Shown: one piece after another, positions 1 through 7,561 of the stretch | How the letters are laid out: each line of letters starts with the position of its first letter | Numbering within the stretch: position 1 is the stretch's first letter | Assembly: GCA_023461275.1 (NCBI GenBank) | Contig: JAEYMI010000087.1 | Coordinates: 1-26,976 of the forward strand | DNA from: Actinomycetes bacterium | Lineage (GTDB): Bacteria > Actinomycetota > Actinomycetes > Mycobacteriales > Mycobacteriaceae | DNA length: 26,976 bases | Direction: 5' to 3' | Translations under genes and position numbers: made by a program | Notes under the pieces: model-generated | The model's database searches: none | Told to the model about the DNA's origin: nothing | Seen by the model: only the letters and a program-made list of their open reading frames with translations

Positions 1-54
1 TTCGATCGTCCGCGTCCTGCTGGTGCCGGAAGGTCGAAACCGACGCGGAAGAAC
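1..54. repeat. Palindromic repeat family 1, copy 1 (cut by window edge)
   Basis: This 54-nt stretch aligns without gaps to 929-982, with about 7-8 differences. It is the right-hand part of a hairpin element whose left arm lies outside the window. Its end, positions 35-54, is exactly complementary to 913-932 of the second copy. The two copies flank the small membrane-protein gene at 240-896. Confidence 0.8.
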
Positions 55-69
55 CGAGCCGGTGGGTGT

Positions 70-93
70 TGGTCGGTCGGTTGGTCGGTCGGT
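70..93. repeat. 12-bp tandem duplication rich in GGTC
   Basis: The 12-mer TGGTCGGTCGGT occurs twice in a row at 70-81 and 82-93, inside a wider G-rich tract from 59 to 100. It lies upstream of the promoter of the first gene. No function can be assigned from sequence. Confidence 0.7.
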
Positions 94-123
94 GGGTGGT
101 GCCTCGGTCGGTGACACAGCGGA

Positions 124-163
124 TTGACAGGTATCCGACAGAACGGTCTAAGCCGACGTCGGC
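124..163 (+). promoter_or_regulatory. Candidate promoter and palindrome of the first gene
   Basis: A consensus -35 box TTGACA (124-129) is followed after 17 bp by a weak -10 TCTAAG (147-152). A perfect 12-bp palindrome, GCCGACGTCGGC (152-163), overlaps the expected transcription start and could be an operator. The implied leader to the ATG at 240 is about 80 nt. The -10 box is poor, so this is only a candidate. Confidence 0.4.
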
Positions 164-239
164 AGCGTGGGTGTGGTCAATCACCACCTGATGGCCGTCG
201 GTGCAGACCGCCCGGCCGTCGCAGGCGAAAGCGAGAACC

Positions 240-896
240 ATGACCACGCCGCACACCACAGGCACCGAGACGCTCGGGCCCGACGAGACCTCCGTGCCCG
301 ACGAGACCACCACGCCCATCGAGACCACCCGGTCCGACGACGTGTCGAGCGTCGGACGACCGGCCGACGCCGAACACCAGCAACCCCCGCACTACCAGCA
401 GCCCCAATACGCATCACCCCAGTACCAGCAGCCCCAGTACCCGGGCCCGTATCCGCAGGCAGTGGCACCGGGCGCGCAACCGTCGCTCTCGTCGAGAGTG
501 CGCAACGCGATCATCGCCGGCGGGGTCGGCCTGGCCGTGGTCTTCGGGCTACTCGGCTTCGGGGCCGGCTATCTGGCGGGTCATTCGGACAGCCCGTCGT
601 CGACGATGATGCCCGGCGGTGGCATCGGTGGACCCGGCATGGGTGGCATGAATGGCGGACCCGGGATGGGTGGCGGCATGAGCGGTGGCCCGGGGATGAA
701 TGGTGGCCCGGGAATGGGCGGCGGCATGAACGGCGGTCCCGGAACGGGTTCCGGTCAGTCGGGCGGTACCCAGAACGGTGGTACCCAGAACGGTCAGCCC
801 GGTGCGAACCAGAACGGTGCTACCCAGCCGGGAGCGGCTCAGCCCGGCGTGACCCAGCCCGGAATAGGCCAGTCCGGTTCCACCCAGACCAACTGA
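240..896 (+). CDS. Membrane protein with Pro/Gln-rich N-terminus and Gly/Met-rich C-terminal tail
   Basis: No family is recognised. The 218-residue protein has three parts. An acidic Thr-rich start leads into Tyr-Gln-Pro repeats (YQQPQY units, about residues 50-72). One hydrophobic helix follows at about 91-114, preceded by arginines (SSRVRN). A long low-complexity tail then repeats GGPGMGGGM-type units (about 125-170) and ends in Gln/Asn/Thr/Pro-rich repeats. The positive-inside rule suggests a cytoplasmic N-terminus and an exported tail. The ATG at 240 is chosen because GCGAAAGCGAG lies just upstream; a GTG 13 codons earlier is possible. The Met-rich tail might bind metal or protein partners, but that is a guess. 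Palindromic repeats lie on both sides of the gene. Confidence 0.7.
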   Translation: MTTPHTTGTETLGPDETSVPDETTTPIETTRSDDVSSVGRPADAEHQQPPHYQQPQYASPQYQQPQYPGPYPQAVAPGAQPSLSSRVRNAIIAGGVGLAVVFGLLGFGAGYLAGHSDSPSSTMMPGGGIGGPGMGGMNGGPGMGGGMSGGPGMNGGPGMGGGMNGGPGTGSGQSGGTQNGGTQNGQPGANQNGATQPGAAQPGVTQPGIGQSGSTQTN

Positions 897-911
897 TGCC
901 CCGACCGGCCC

Positions 912-983
912 CGTTCTTCCGCGTCGGTTTCGATCGTCCGCGTCCGGCAGGTGCCGGAACGCCGAGTTCGACGCGGAAGAACG
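912..983. repeat. Palindromic repeat family 1, copy 2, between convergent genes
   Basis: The 15-bp arms at 912-926 and 969-983 are perfectly complementary, with a partly self-complementary interior. The element fills the gap between two convergent genes (stops at 894-896 and 994-996), so it could act as a terminator in both directions. There is no clear T-tract. It matches the copy at the left window edge. Confidence 0.75.
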
Positions 984-993
984 TGCCTGCGAG

Positions 994-3300
994 TCAGTCG
1001 AGTCGACGCTGCGCGTAGGCCGCGAGGTCGGCCACCTGCGCTGGGTCGAGCGAGGGGCGCACGCGGGTCCGGGCGTCGTTGATGTCGTCGGCTCCGACGA
1101 CTGCGGTGTCGATGTCGCGGCGCATCGCGGCGAGTGCCGCCTCCCGCAACAGGGCCGAGCAGTCAGCGGCGGAGTAGCCGTCGAGTTCTGTTGCGAGCGA
1201 ATCGATGTCGACGTCGTCGGCCAGCGGTACGTTCTTGCTCGACGCGCGCAGGATGTCGGCGCGGGCCGCGGCGTCGGGTGGCGGGACGAACACCAGTCGT
1301 TCCAGACGCCCGGGGCGTAGCAGTGCCGGGTCGATGAGGTCGGGGCGGTTGGTGGCACCCAGCACCACGACGTCCTGCAGTGGTTCGACGCCGTCGAGCT
1401 CGGTGAGCAGCGCGGCAACCACCCGGTCGGCGACACCGGAGTCGGTGGACTGCCCGCGCCGGGGTGCCAGCGCGTCCACCTCGTCGAGGAAGATCAGCGA
1501 CGGCGCGGACTCGCGGGCGCGTTCGAACAGATCACGCACCGCCTTCTCCGACGACCCGACCCACTTGTCCATCAGCTCAGCACCTTTCACGGTGTGCACC
1601 GACAGCTGGCCGGACGCGGCGAGCGCCCGGACGACGAAGGTCTTTCCGCATCCGGGCGGACCGAACAGCAGGACACCGCGCGGCGGGTCGACGCCCAGAC
1701 GGGTGAAGGTATCGGGATGCTGCAGCGGCCACAGCACCGCCTCGGTGAGCGCCTGTTTGGTCTCGACCATGTCGCCGACGTCGTCGAGGGTGATCGAGCC
1801 GAGCGCGACTTCCGGTGACTCCGAACGGGATACCGGCCGGATCACCTCGAGCGCGCCGAGCAAATCGTCGTTGCTCAGCGCGGGTGCGGTGGCATCGGTG
1901 GCCGCCCGCGCGGCGGCCCGCAGTGCCGCCTCCCGCGTCAGCGCCGCGAGATCACCTGCGACGAAACCCGGTGTCCGGGAAGCGATCACATCGAGATCAA
2001 GGGTGCCGTCGACAGGCACGTCGCGCAGGATCGCGGCGAGCAGCTTCGCGCGTTGCGGGGCGTCGGGTAGGCCGATGCGTAGTTCGCGGTCGCAGAGCAA
2101 CGGGTCCCGCACGCGGCCGTCGACGCGGGCCGGTTCGGCGGTGGTCGCGATCAGCGCCACCGAGCCGTCGGAGATCGCGGTGCGCAGCTCATCGAGGATC
2201 AGCGTCGAGACAGGTTCGGCGATGGCCGGCGGGGTGGGCGCCGGCAGCAGCGCGTCGATGTCGGTGATCAGCAGAATTCCGTTGCCCTGGTTGCGAACCC
2301 GGTCGACGGCATCGGCCACGGCCTGTAGTCGTGTCGATGCCTCCATTGCGCCGACGGTCGGTCCGTCGACGACGGTCAGGAACCGCGACGCGCACACCGA
2401 CCGCACGATGGTGGCCTTGCCCGCACCGGCCGGACCGCTGAACAAGACGCCCAGACGCGGTGTGGCACCGAGGGTTCGGAGCACATCGGGTTCGTCGAGG
2501 GTGATCTTGAGCCACTCGGTCAGCTTGGCGACCTGGGTGTCGACTCCGACGAGTTCGGCGACCGGACGGATGGGGCGGGCGTCGGGTGATCTCGATACGC
2601 CGCCTCGCTCCGCTCGGGGGCTACTCGATCCGCGTGGGTCGCCTTCCGCTGGTCGAGTGCCGCGGGGGTCGCCGTCCGCTGGTCGAGTGCCGCGAGCTTG
2701 CGAGCGGTGTATCGAGACCCCACTCGATCCGCGTGGGTCATCCCACAACACCGCGGTGTTGGGCTGCACGCTGACCGGGCTCGTCGGGTCGCTGGCGGTG
2801 ACGGTGAGCAGTTCGTTTGTCCAGGTGATGCCCACCGACCGGGCCAGCGCCCGGGTGGCGTCACCGACGGCGAGTTCGGGACCGAGGTCCCGCGGCAGCA
2901 GCGACACCGCGTCGCCCACCGAGAGCACTTTGCCCAGAAGTGCTCGGCGCAAGGTGGATTCGTCGACGGTGCCCGACGTCAGCGCTGAGCCGCGCACCGT
3001 GACACGTGCTGCACCGTGCACGACGACCGGTGAGATCACTACGCTCGCATTCTCTTTCACGCCCGCATTGGAGAACGTGATGTCGTCGAGCAGTGCGGTG
3101 CCGGTGGGGGTGTCGTCGGTGGTCGCAGCGACTACCGCGGCGGTGACCCGCGCGCCGGTGATCGATACCGCATCCCATTCCCGCAACGACAACGCCGCCA
3201 GCACTTCCGGGTGCACGCGGATGATGCCGCGGCGGGCCTCGGCGGCCGACGGGTTCACCCGCACCGTCAGTGTGAGACTCGGGCGCGAGGCTGAACTCAC
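994..3300 (-). CDS. Cdc48/p97-like tandem AAA+ ATPase (Rv0435c-type)
   Basis: The protein has 768 residues: an N-terminal double-psi-barrel-like domain (1-170), a variable linker (187-241) and two AAA modules. D1 has the P-loop GPAGAGKA (289-296), with Ala where Ser/Thr is usual, and LLITDID (343-349) where Walker B should end Asp-Glu. D1 therefore probably binds nucleotide with little hydrolysis. D2 is canonical: GPPGCGKT (547-554), IFLDE (603-607), and arginine fingers in ALLRPGRLER (R662 and R665). Related proteins unfold or remodel protein complexes; the substrate here is unknown. The GTG at 3300 follows the pssA stop by 10 bp and yields an N-terminus like that of the mycobacterial homologue as remembered; an in-frame start upstream would overlap pssA. 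The linker is encoded by a palindromic repeat at 2588-2720. Confidence 0.9.
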   Translation of the reverse strand: MSSASRPSLTLTVRVNPSAAEARRGIIRVHPEVLAALSLREWDAVSITGARVTAAVVAATTDDTPTGTALLDDITFSNAGVKENASVVISPVVVHGAARVTVRGSALTSGTVDESTLRRALLGKVLSVGDAVSLLPRDLGPELAVGDATRALARSVGITWTNELLTVTASDPTSPVSVQPNTAVLWDDPRGSSGVSIHRSQARGTRPADGDPRGTRPAEGDPRGSSSPRAERGGVSRSPDARPIRPVAELVGVDTQVAKLTEWLKITLDEPDVLRTLGATPRLGVLFSGPAGAGKATIVRSVCASRFLTVVDGPTVGAMEASTRLQAVADAVDRVRNQGNGILLITDIDALLPAPTPPAIAEPVSTLILDELRTAISDGSVALIATTAEPARVDGRVRDPLLCDRELRIGLPDAPQRAKLLAAILRDVPVDGTLDLDVIASRTPGFVAGDLAALTREAALRAAARAATDATAPALSNDDLLGALEVIRPVSRSESPEVALGSITLDDVGDMVETKQALTEAVLWPLQHPDTFTRLGVDPPRGVLLFGPPGCGKTFVVRALAASGQLSVHTVKGAELMDKWVGSSEKAVRDLFERARESAPSLIFLDEVDALAPRRGQSTDSGVADRVVAALLTELDGVEPLQDVVVLGATNRPDLIDPALLRPGRLERLVFVPPPDAAARADILRASSKNVPLADDVDIDSLATELDGYSAADCSALLREAALAAMRRDIDTAVVGADDINDARTRVRPSLDPAQVADLAAYAQRRLD
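2588..2739. repeat. Palindromic repeat with internal 30-bp duplication inserted in frame in the AAA ATPase gene
   Basis: Two arms, from about 2588 (GATCTCGATACGCCGC) and ending near 2720 (GCGGTGTATCGAGACC), form an imperfect inverted repeat. Between them a 30-bp unit occurs twice (2637-2666 and 2667-2696), giving two near-identical decapeptides (RPADGDPRGT and RPAEGDPRGS). An 18-bp direct repeat, ACTCGATCCGCGTGGGTC, lies at 2623-2640 and 2722-2739. GGTCTCGATAC...ACTCGACC palindromes are, from memory, common intergenic repeats in Gordonia, Rhodococcus and relatives. Here one is translated as a linker and keeps the frame open. Confidence 0.75.
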
Positions 3301-3310
3301 GATGGCACGC

Positions 3311-4306
3311 TCATGGGTTGGCGTCCTCGGAGCCGGGCGCCACGGGGCGTCGTAATCCCAAGCGTGCCTGAGATTTACCACGCCCGGTCAGACGGCGTCG
3401 TCGGCCTTCTGGCGTGCCGGCCATGGCCCGGCGCTGCGCTCGCCGTTCGGCGGGCCGATCGTCCCAGAACTCCGGACGCGACGCCACCCAGCGTTGGTTG
3501 CGCACCGCGAACGGGATGTGCAGCAGGTATCCGGCGACCAGGATGAGCATCAGCACATACGGGAAGGTGACCAGCAGCGCCGCGGCGATGGCCACCAGGA
3601 TGAGCAGCCCGGCCAGCGCCCGCGGCGGAATCGACGACGTCTTCAGCGAGGCGGTCGGAATACGGCTGACCGCCAGCAGGGCGACGATGATCAGCCACGC
3701 GCCGACCGCCCAGGTCGATGTCCACCAGCCGTCACCGAACTGCTGTTGCAGTCCGACGGGAAGCAATGCGATCAGCGCGGCCGCCGGCGCGGGCACCCCG
3801 ACGAAGAAGTCGCGCGTGTAGGCGGGCGCGTCATCGTCGTCGAGCAGGGTGTTGAAACGCGCCAGCCGCAAGACGATCGCGCAGCAGTAGACCAGCGCAA
3901 GCACCCAACCGATGTCCTCGCCCGGCATCAGCAGGGTGTAGGTGATCATCGCAGGCACCACACCGAAGTTGATGGCGTCGGCCAGCGAGTCGATCTCGGC
4001 TCCGATGCGGGTGGTGGCGCCCATCATCCGGGCGACGCGTCCGTCGATGCCGTCGAGGACCGCGGCTGCGACGACCAGCGCCATCGCGGCGTCGACGTGG
4101 CCGGTCCCGGCGCTGCGGATGGCGGTGAGGCCGGCACAGATCGCCAGGATCGTCAGGGCCGACGGTACAAACAGCCGCCCGGCCGAGGCCCGGCTCGCGA
4201 ATGGTGTGGCAGAGCGAACCGGGCGGGGTGCCCGACGACGCAGTCGGCCCGCCGACCGGGCGGTGGGTGTGCGCGTCGACGGGTGCGCGACGTTCTTCGG
4301 TGACAT
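3311..4306 (-). CDS. pssA: CDP-diacylglycerol--serine O-phosphatidyltransferase
   Basis: This integral membrane enzyme condenses CDP-diacylglycerol with L-serine to give phosphatidylserine and CMP, the first committed step to phosphatidylethanolamine. The CDP-alcohol phosphatidyltransferase signature is complete: D85, D88, G89, A92, R93, G102, D106 and D110, within DGIDGRVARMMG and GAEIDSLAD. Several hydrophobic helices follow, from about residue 45 to 260. The Arg/Thr/Pro-rich N-terminal 40 residues and the basic C-terminus are extensions beyond the core, making 331 residues in all. The ATG lies two bases after the psd stop, with GAAGG upstream, so the two genes are almost certainly cotranscribed. 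The next enzyme of the pathway is thus encoded directly upstream. Confidence 0.95.
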   Translation of the reverse strand: MSPKNVAHPSTRTPTARSAGRLRRRAPRPVRSATPFASRASAGRLFVPSALTILAICAGLTAIRSAGTGHVDAAMALVVAAAVLDGIDGRVARMMGATTRIGAEIDSLADAINFGVVPAMITYTLLMPGEDIGWVLALVYCCAIVLRLARFNTLLDDDDAPAYTRDFFVGVPAPAAALIALLPVGLQQQFGDGWWTSTWAVGAWLIIVALLAVSRIPTASLKTSSIPPRALAGLLILVAIAAALLVTFPYVLMLILVAGYLLHIPFAVRNQRWVASRPEFWDDRPAERRAQRRAMAGTPEGRRRRLTGRGKSQARLGLRRPVAPGSEDANP

Positions 4307-4308
4307 GA

Positions 4309-5100
4309 TCAGCGGCCTTCGTCTGCCGGCGTCGACGTCGGTGCTTGGCGGGAACCGGGCGCCTGGGCAGACTTCGGTGCCGGATGAGCCGGCGCGTGCC
4401 AGCGGGCCAGCACGGTCTCGCCACCGACGGCGTGTTGTCCGACGCGCACCTCGGGGCGCACGCCGGGCGGGAAGTAGACATCCACGCGCGAGCCGAACCG
4501 GATCAGCCCGTAGGTCTCGGCGACGGCGAGCTCGTCGCCCGGTTTCGCGTCGCAGACGATTCGACGGGCGATCAGACCGGCGATCTGCACCACCGCCACG
4601 CGGGTGCCCTCCGGGCGTTGGATCACCATCGTCGAGCGCTCGTTCTCGGCGCTGGCCGCGGGCAGATCAGCGGACAGGAACTTGCCCGGGGTGTGCTTGA
4701 CCGAGAGCACCGTCCCGGCGACCGGCGCGCGCTGGACGTGGACGTCGAAGATCGACAGGAACGTCGAGACGCGCGGCAGCGGCTGGTCGCCCATGTTCGC
4801 TTCTGGTGGTGGAACCGCCTCGTCGACCAGGGAGATCGTGCCGTCGGCGGGTGCCACGACGGCGTTGATGTCCGACGGCGGGACCCGGCTCGGGTGGCGG
4901 AAGAATGCCGCGCAGGAGGCGGCGAGCAGTGCGGCCGGGCGCGCGATCCACGGACGCTTACGCGCGACGACGGCAACCGCCGCCGGAGCGACGATGAAGG
5001 GGATGCCACCCCGATGGATCGGCGGGATGGTTTCGCGCGCCAATTGGGCGAGGTGTCCGAGCCCGGTGGCGGATCCGGCCGGTCGGGGGCGCCTGGCCAC
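4309..5100 (-). CDS. psd: Phosphatidylserine decarboxylase proenzyme
   Basis: The enzyme decarboxylates phosphatidylserine to phosphatidylethanolamine with a pyruvoyl group made by self-cleavage. The cleavage site GS lies in GLIRFGSRVD (G203-S204). The likely Asp and His of the processing triad are D86 (VAPADG) and H121 (FDVHVQRAPV). An N-terminal hydrophobic stretch (about 31-70) should anchor it to the membrane. The last 23 or so residues are a Pro/Ala/Thr-rich tail outside the conserved domain. AAGGAG sits 7 nt before the GTG at 5100 but almost touches the ATG at 5106, so the GTG is chosen. This gives MARRPRP, matching the remembered start of the mycobacterial protein. The gene stops two bases before pssA. 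Confidence 0.95.
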   Translation of the reverse strand: MARRPRPAGSATGLGHLAQLARETIPPIHRGGIPFIVAPAAVAVVARKRPWIARPAALLAASCAAFFRHPSRVPPSDINAVVAPADGTISLVDEAVPPPEANMGDQPLPRVSTFLSIFDVHVQRAPVAGTVLSVKHTPGKFLSADLPAASAENERSTMVIQRPEGTRVAVVQIAGLIARRIVCDAKPGDELAVAETYGLIRFGSRVDVYFPPGVRPEVRVGQHAVGGETVLARWHAPAHPAPKSAQAPGSRQAPTSTPADEGR

Positions 5101-5209
5101 CAGCATTCTCCTTCTGCGACGCCGCTGCTTCGAGTCGCTGTTTCGGGGTGCGGGGTTCAGCTTAGAGGCACCCGAACACGCCGACCAACGCTGTCCTGGT
5201 CACCGGTGC

Positions 5210-5314
5210 ATTCGCGTGGGCACGGCTTGGCGTCGAGTGGGCACGGCGTGGCGTCGAGTGGGCACAGTGTGGCGTCGACTGTGCACGGCCTGACGTTGAC
5301 TGGGTACGGCTAGG
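5210..5314. repeat. 21-bp tandem repeat array A, spanning the moeA stop codon
   Basis: Five 21-bp units (5210-5230, 5231-5251, 5252-5272, 5273-5293, 5294-5314) share a form close to CGTCGAGTGGGCACGGCGTG plus G. The moeA stop (5310-5312) falls inside the first unit in gene sense. The array fills much of the gap between moeA and psd. It is not a CRISPR array, because there are no spacers. Confidence 0.85.
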
Positions 5315-6569
5315 CCAGCCGCCAGACGTCGACGACCTCTCCGGCGCCCAACGCGGTGACGTCGGCCGGGATGTCGATCAAGGCGTCGGCGGCGGCGAGG
5401 TAGCGCAGGTGGTGCGAACCGGGCGGGCCGATCGGGTCGACGGCCCATCCGGACGAATCGGATGCACCGTCCGCCCGCAGCACGCCGCGCATGAACTGCC
5501 GTTTGCCGTCGGGCGATCGCACGTCGGACGCCAGCGTCGCGGCCTGTCGTTCGCGGTGCGGCGGTAGACCCATCGCGGCCCGCAGTGCAGGGCGAATGAA
5601 TACCTCGAAGGAGACCAGGGAGCTCACCGGATTGCCCGGCAAGGTGATGATCGGAACCGCCCGCCCGCTCGAACTCCGGACGTGACCGCAGCCCTGCGGC
5701 ATCCCCGGCTGCATCGCGACCTTCACGAACTCCACTCCACCGGCCTGCGACAATGCCTCTTTCACCACCTCGAACGCGCCGGCCGATACGCCGCCGGAGG
5801 TGATGATCAGGTCGGCGTCGTCGGAGATGGCGTCGATGCGGGTGGTGAACTCCGCCACGTCGTCGACGACGAAGTGCTCGTGTCGGGCCCGGGCGCCGGC
5901 GGCGGTGGCCGCGGCGGTCAGCATCGGTCCGTTCGATTCGTAGATCTGGCCGAACTGCAGCGGTTGGCCGGGCGTCACCAGCTCCGACCCGGTGGACAGC
6001 ACCACCACCCGCAGCGGCGTGAAGACGTCGATCGTCGCTGATCCCAGCGCCGCGAGCAGCCCGATCTGCGGTGCACCGAGCACTGTTCCGGCGGCCAGTG
6101 CGGGCGCGCCCTGCTCGATGTCGGAGCCGGCGGCCCGGATGTGTTTACCCGCGTCGACGGCCCGGACGATCGACACCGCCGTCGTCGAGAAGTGCCCGTC
6201 GGCCGACGTGGTCAGCTCCACCGGCACCACCGCGTCGGCGCCGGCGGGCAGTGGCGCGCCGGTCATGATCCGGTTCGCCGTGCCCGGCGCCAGGGTCAGT
6301 GCGTCGGTGCGGCCGGCGGCGATGTCCTCGACGACGGGCAGCTCGACGGGGGAGTCCTTCGATGCCGACGCCACGTCGGCGGCGCGTACGGCGTAGCCGT
6401 CCATCGCTGAGTTGTCGAAGCCCGGCAGGCTGATCGGTGCGGCGACGTCGACGGCGGTGACCAGTCCCAGGGCGTCGGCGACGGCGACTCTGGAGGTCGC
6501 GGGTGGACCGAATAGCGCGGCGACCGCGGCTTGGTGGTCGGCGACGTCGCGCAACGTGACGGGTCCCAT
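5310..6569 (-). CDS. moeA: Molybdopterin molybdenumtransferase MoeA
   Basis: MoeA inserts molybdate into adenylylated molybdopterin, the last step of molybdenum cofactor synthesis. The 419-residue length is usual. Family motifs are FDNSAMDGYA (51-60), TGSELV (193-198), SGGVSAG (258-264) and LPGNPVSS (310-317). The MoCF-binding domain spans about 185-325, followed by a C-terminal beta domain. QPGMPQG (287-293) stands where E. coli MoeA has KPGKP; from memory this is normal in actinobacteria. In M. tuberculosis the gene at this position is moeA2. No strong ribosome binding site precedes the ATG at 6569, and CATCCT six bases upstream may be the -10 box of a leaderless transcript. It is divergent from the HAD phosphatase gene and probably heads the psd-pssA-ATPase operon. 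Confidence 0.93.
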   Translation of the reverse strand: MGPVTLRDVADHQAAVAALFGPPATSRVAVADALGLVTAVDVAAPISLPGFDNSAMDGYAVRAADVASASKDSPVELPVVEDIAAGRTDALTLAPGTANRIMTGAPLPAGADAVVPVELTTSADGHFSTTAVSIVRAVDAGKHIRAAGSDIEQGAPALAAGTVLGAPQIGLLAALGSATIDVFTPLRVVVLSTGSELVTPGQPLQFGQIYESNGPMLTAAATAAGARARHEHFVVDDVAEFTTRIDAISDDADLIITSGGVSAGAFEVVKEALSQAGGVEFVKVAMQPGMPQGCGHVRSSSGRAVPIITLPGNPVSSLVSFEVFIRPALRAAMGLPPHRERQAATLASDVRSPDGKRQFMRGVLRADGASDSSGWAVDPIGPPGSHHLRYLAAADALIDIPADVTALGAGEVVDVWRLA

Positions 6570-6629
6570 GTGGACAGGATGCCCGACCGGCGTTCACCCC
6601 CGCAGCGTGCACACGCCTGCCATCAGGAT

Positions 6630-6635
6630 TAGATT
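6630..6635 (+). promoter_or_regulatory. -10 box of a leaderless HAD phosphatase transcript
   Basis: TAGATT fits the actinobacterial TANNNT -10 pattern and ends 7 nt before the ATG at 6643. Transcription would therefore start at or next to the start codon. The only purine-rich stretch upstream (AGGA, 6625-6628) is too far away for a good ribosome binding site. Confidence 0.5.
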
Positions 6636-6642
6636 TTCTGCC

Positions 6643-7452
6643 ATGACCTTCGGGCTGCTGCTGGATATCGACGGGGTGATGGTCACCTCGTGGAAGGCGC
6701 TGCCCGGAGCCGTCGACGCCGTGAACACACTCGCCGACCGCGCGATCCCGCGAATGTTCTTGACCAACACCACATCTCGTTCGCGCGGTGAGATCGCCGA
6801 GCTGCTGGCCGGGTGCGGGTTCCGGATCGACGCCGACGAGATCATGACCGCGGCGGCGTTGACCGCGGAGTTCCTCGGCAAGAACTATCCGGGCAAAAAG
6901 GTCTGGGTGATCAACGAGGGACCGATCGCCGAGGACATGACCGGCGTCGATCTCGTCGACGAACCGTCGTCGGCCGAGGTGGTGGTGCTCGGCGGTGCCG
7001 GTCCGGTGTTCACCCACGACGCGCTGTCGAAAGTGCTCGAGTTGATGGTGTCCGGGGTGCCGGTGGTCGCGATGCATCGATCGATGACGTGGTCGACCGA
7101 TCGGGGCCTCAGCATCGACACCGGTGTCTATCTCGAGGGCTTGGAGAAGGCTGCCGGCCGCAAGATCAAGGCCATCGGCAAGCCGTCGCCGCTGGGTTTC
7201 CGGGCCGCCGTCGACATCATGGGCCTTGAGCCGACGCAGGTGGTGATGGTCGGCGACGACATGCACAACGACGTCCTCGGCGCGCAGGCCGCGGCGCTGA
7301 TCGGCGTGCTGGTGCGCACCGGAAAGTTCCGCGAGGAGGCGCTGCGAGCGCTGCAGCGCGACGAGTTCGGGCCGGTACCCGATTACGTCATCGACTCGGT
7401 CGCCGACCTGCCGGAACTGCTCGACAAGATGTTTCCCGACGCCGTCGACTAG
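6643..7452 (+). CDS. HAD superfamily (subclass IIA, NagD-like) phosphatase
   Basis: The protein has 269 residues with all four HAD motifs: DIDGV (8-12, nucleophile D8 and acid/base D10), LTNT (40-43), K180 in GKPSPLGF, and GDDMHND (204-210). The cap is inserted between motifs II and III, as in NagD and LHPP-type phosphatases, so a small phosphorylated metabolite is the likely substrate; which one cannot be told. It should be cytosolic. The ATG at 6643 begins at the conserved beta strand (MTFGLLLDIDG), and a -10-like TAGATT lies just upstream, so an upstream in-frame extension is rejected. It is divergent from moeA and ends at a 77-nt palindromic element shared with the convergent SRPBCC gene. 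Confidence 0.88.
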   Translation: MTFGLLLDIDGVMVTSWKALPGAVDAVNTLADRAIPRMFLTNTTSRSRGEIAELLAGCGFRIDADEIMTAAALTAEFLGKNYPGKKVWVINEGPIAEDMTGVDLVDEPSSAEVVVLGGAGPVFTHDALSKVLELMVSGVPVVAMHRSMTWSTDRGLSIDTGVYLEGLEKAAGRKIKAIGKPSPLGFRAAVDIMGLEPTQVVMVGDDMHNDVLGAQAAALIGVLVRTGKFREEALRALQRDEFGPVPDYVIDSVADLPELLDKMFPDAVD

Positions 7453-7472
7453 GCGCTGAGCGCCGGATCTGG

Positions 7473-7549
7473 GTGACATAGCCTCGGTGCCAGCGCAACG
7501 TCGGACCGGTAGTCGTCGCGACGCTGCGCTGCTGCCGAGGCTATGTCAC
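7473..7549. repeat. 77-nt palindromic repeat family 2, copy 1 (probable bidirectional terminator)
   Basis: Arms of 31 nt (7473-7503 and 7519-7549) pair with about four mismatches around a 15-nt loop. The outer 15 bp, GTGACATAGCCTCGG, are perfect. The element lies between the convergent HAD (stop 7450-7452) and SRPBCC (stop 7562-7564) genes. A second copy of exactly the same length lies at 21968-22044. There is no T-tract, so terminator function is inferred from position. Confidence 0.8.
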
Positions 7550-7561
7550 GCCAGACTCGGG

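Noticed and set aside
1205..3355. A 716-codon open frame on the plus strand opposite the AAA ATPase
   Set aside because: It is a high-GC mirror of the ATPase gene, is Ser/Arg-rich without domains, and has no start signals.
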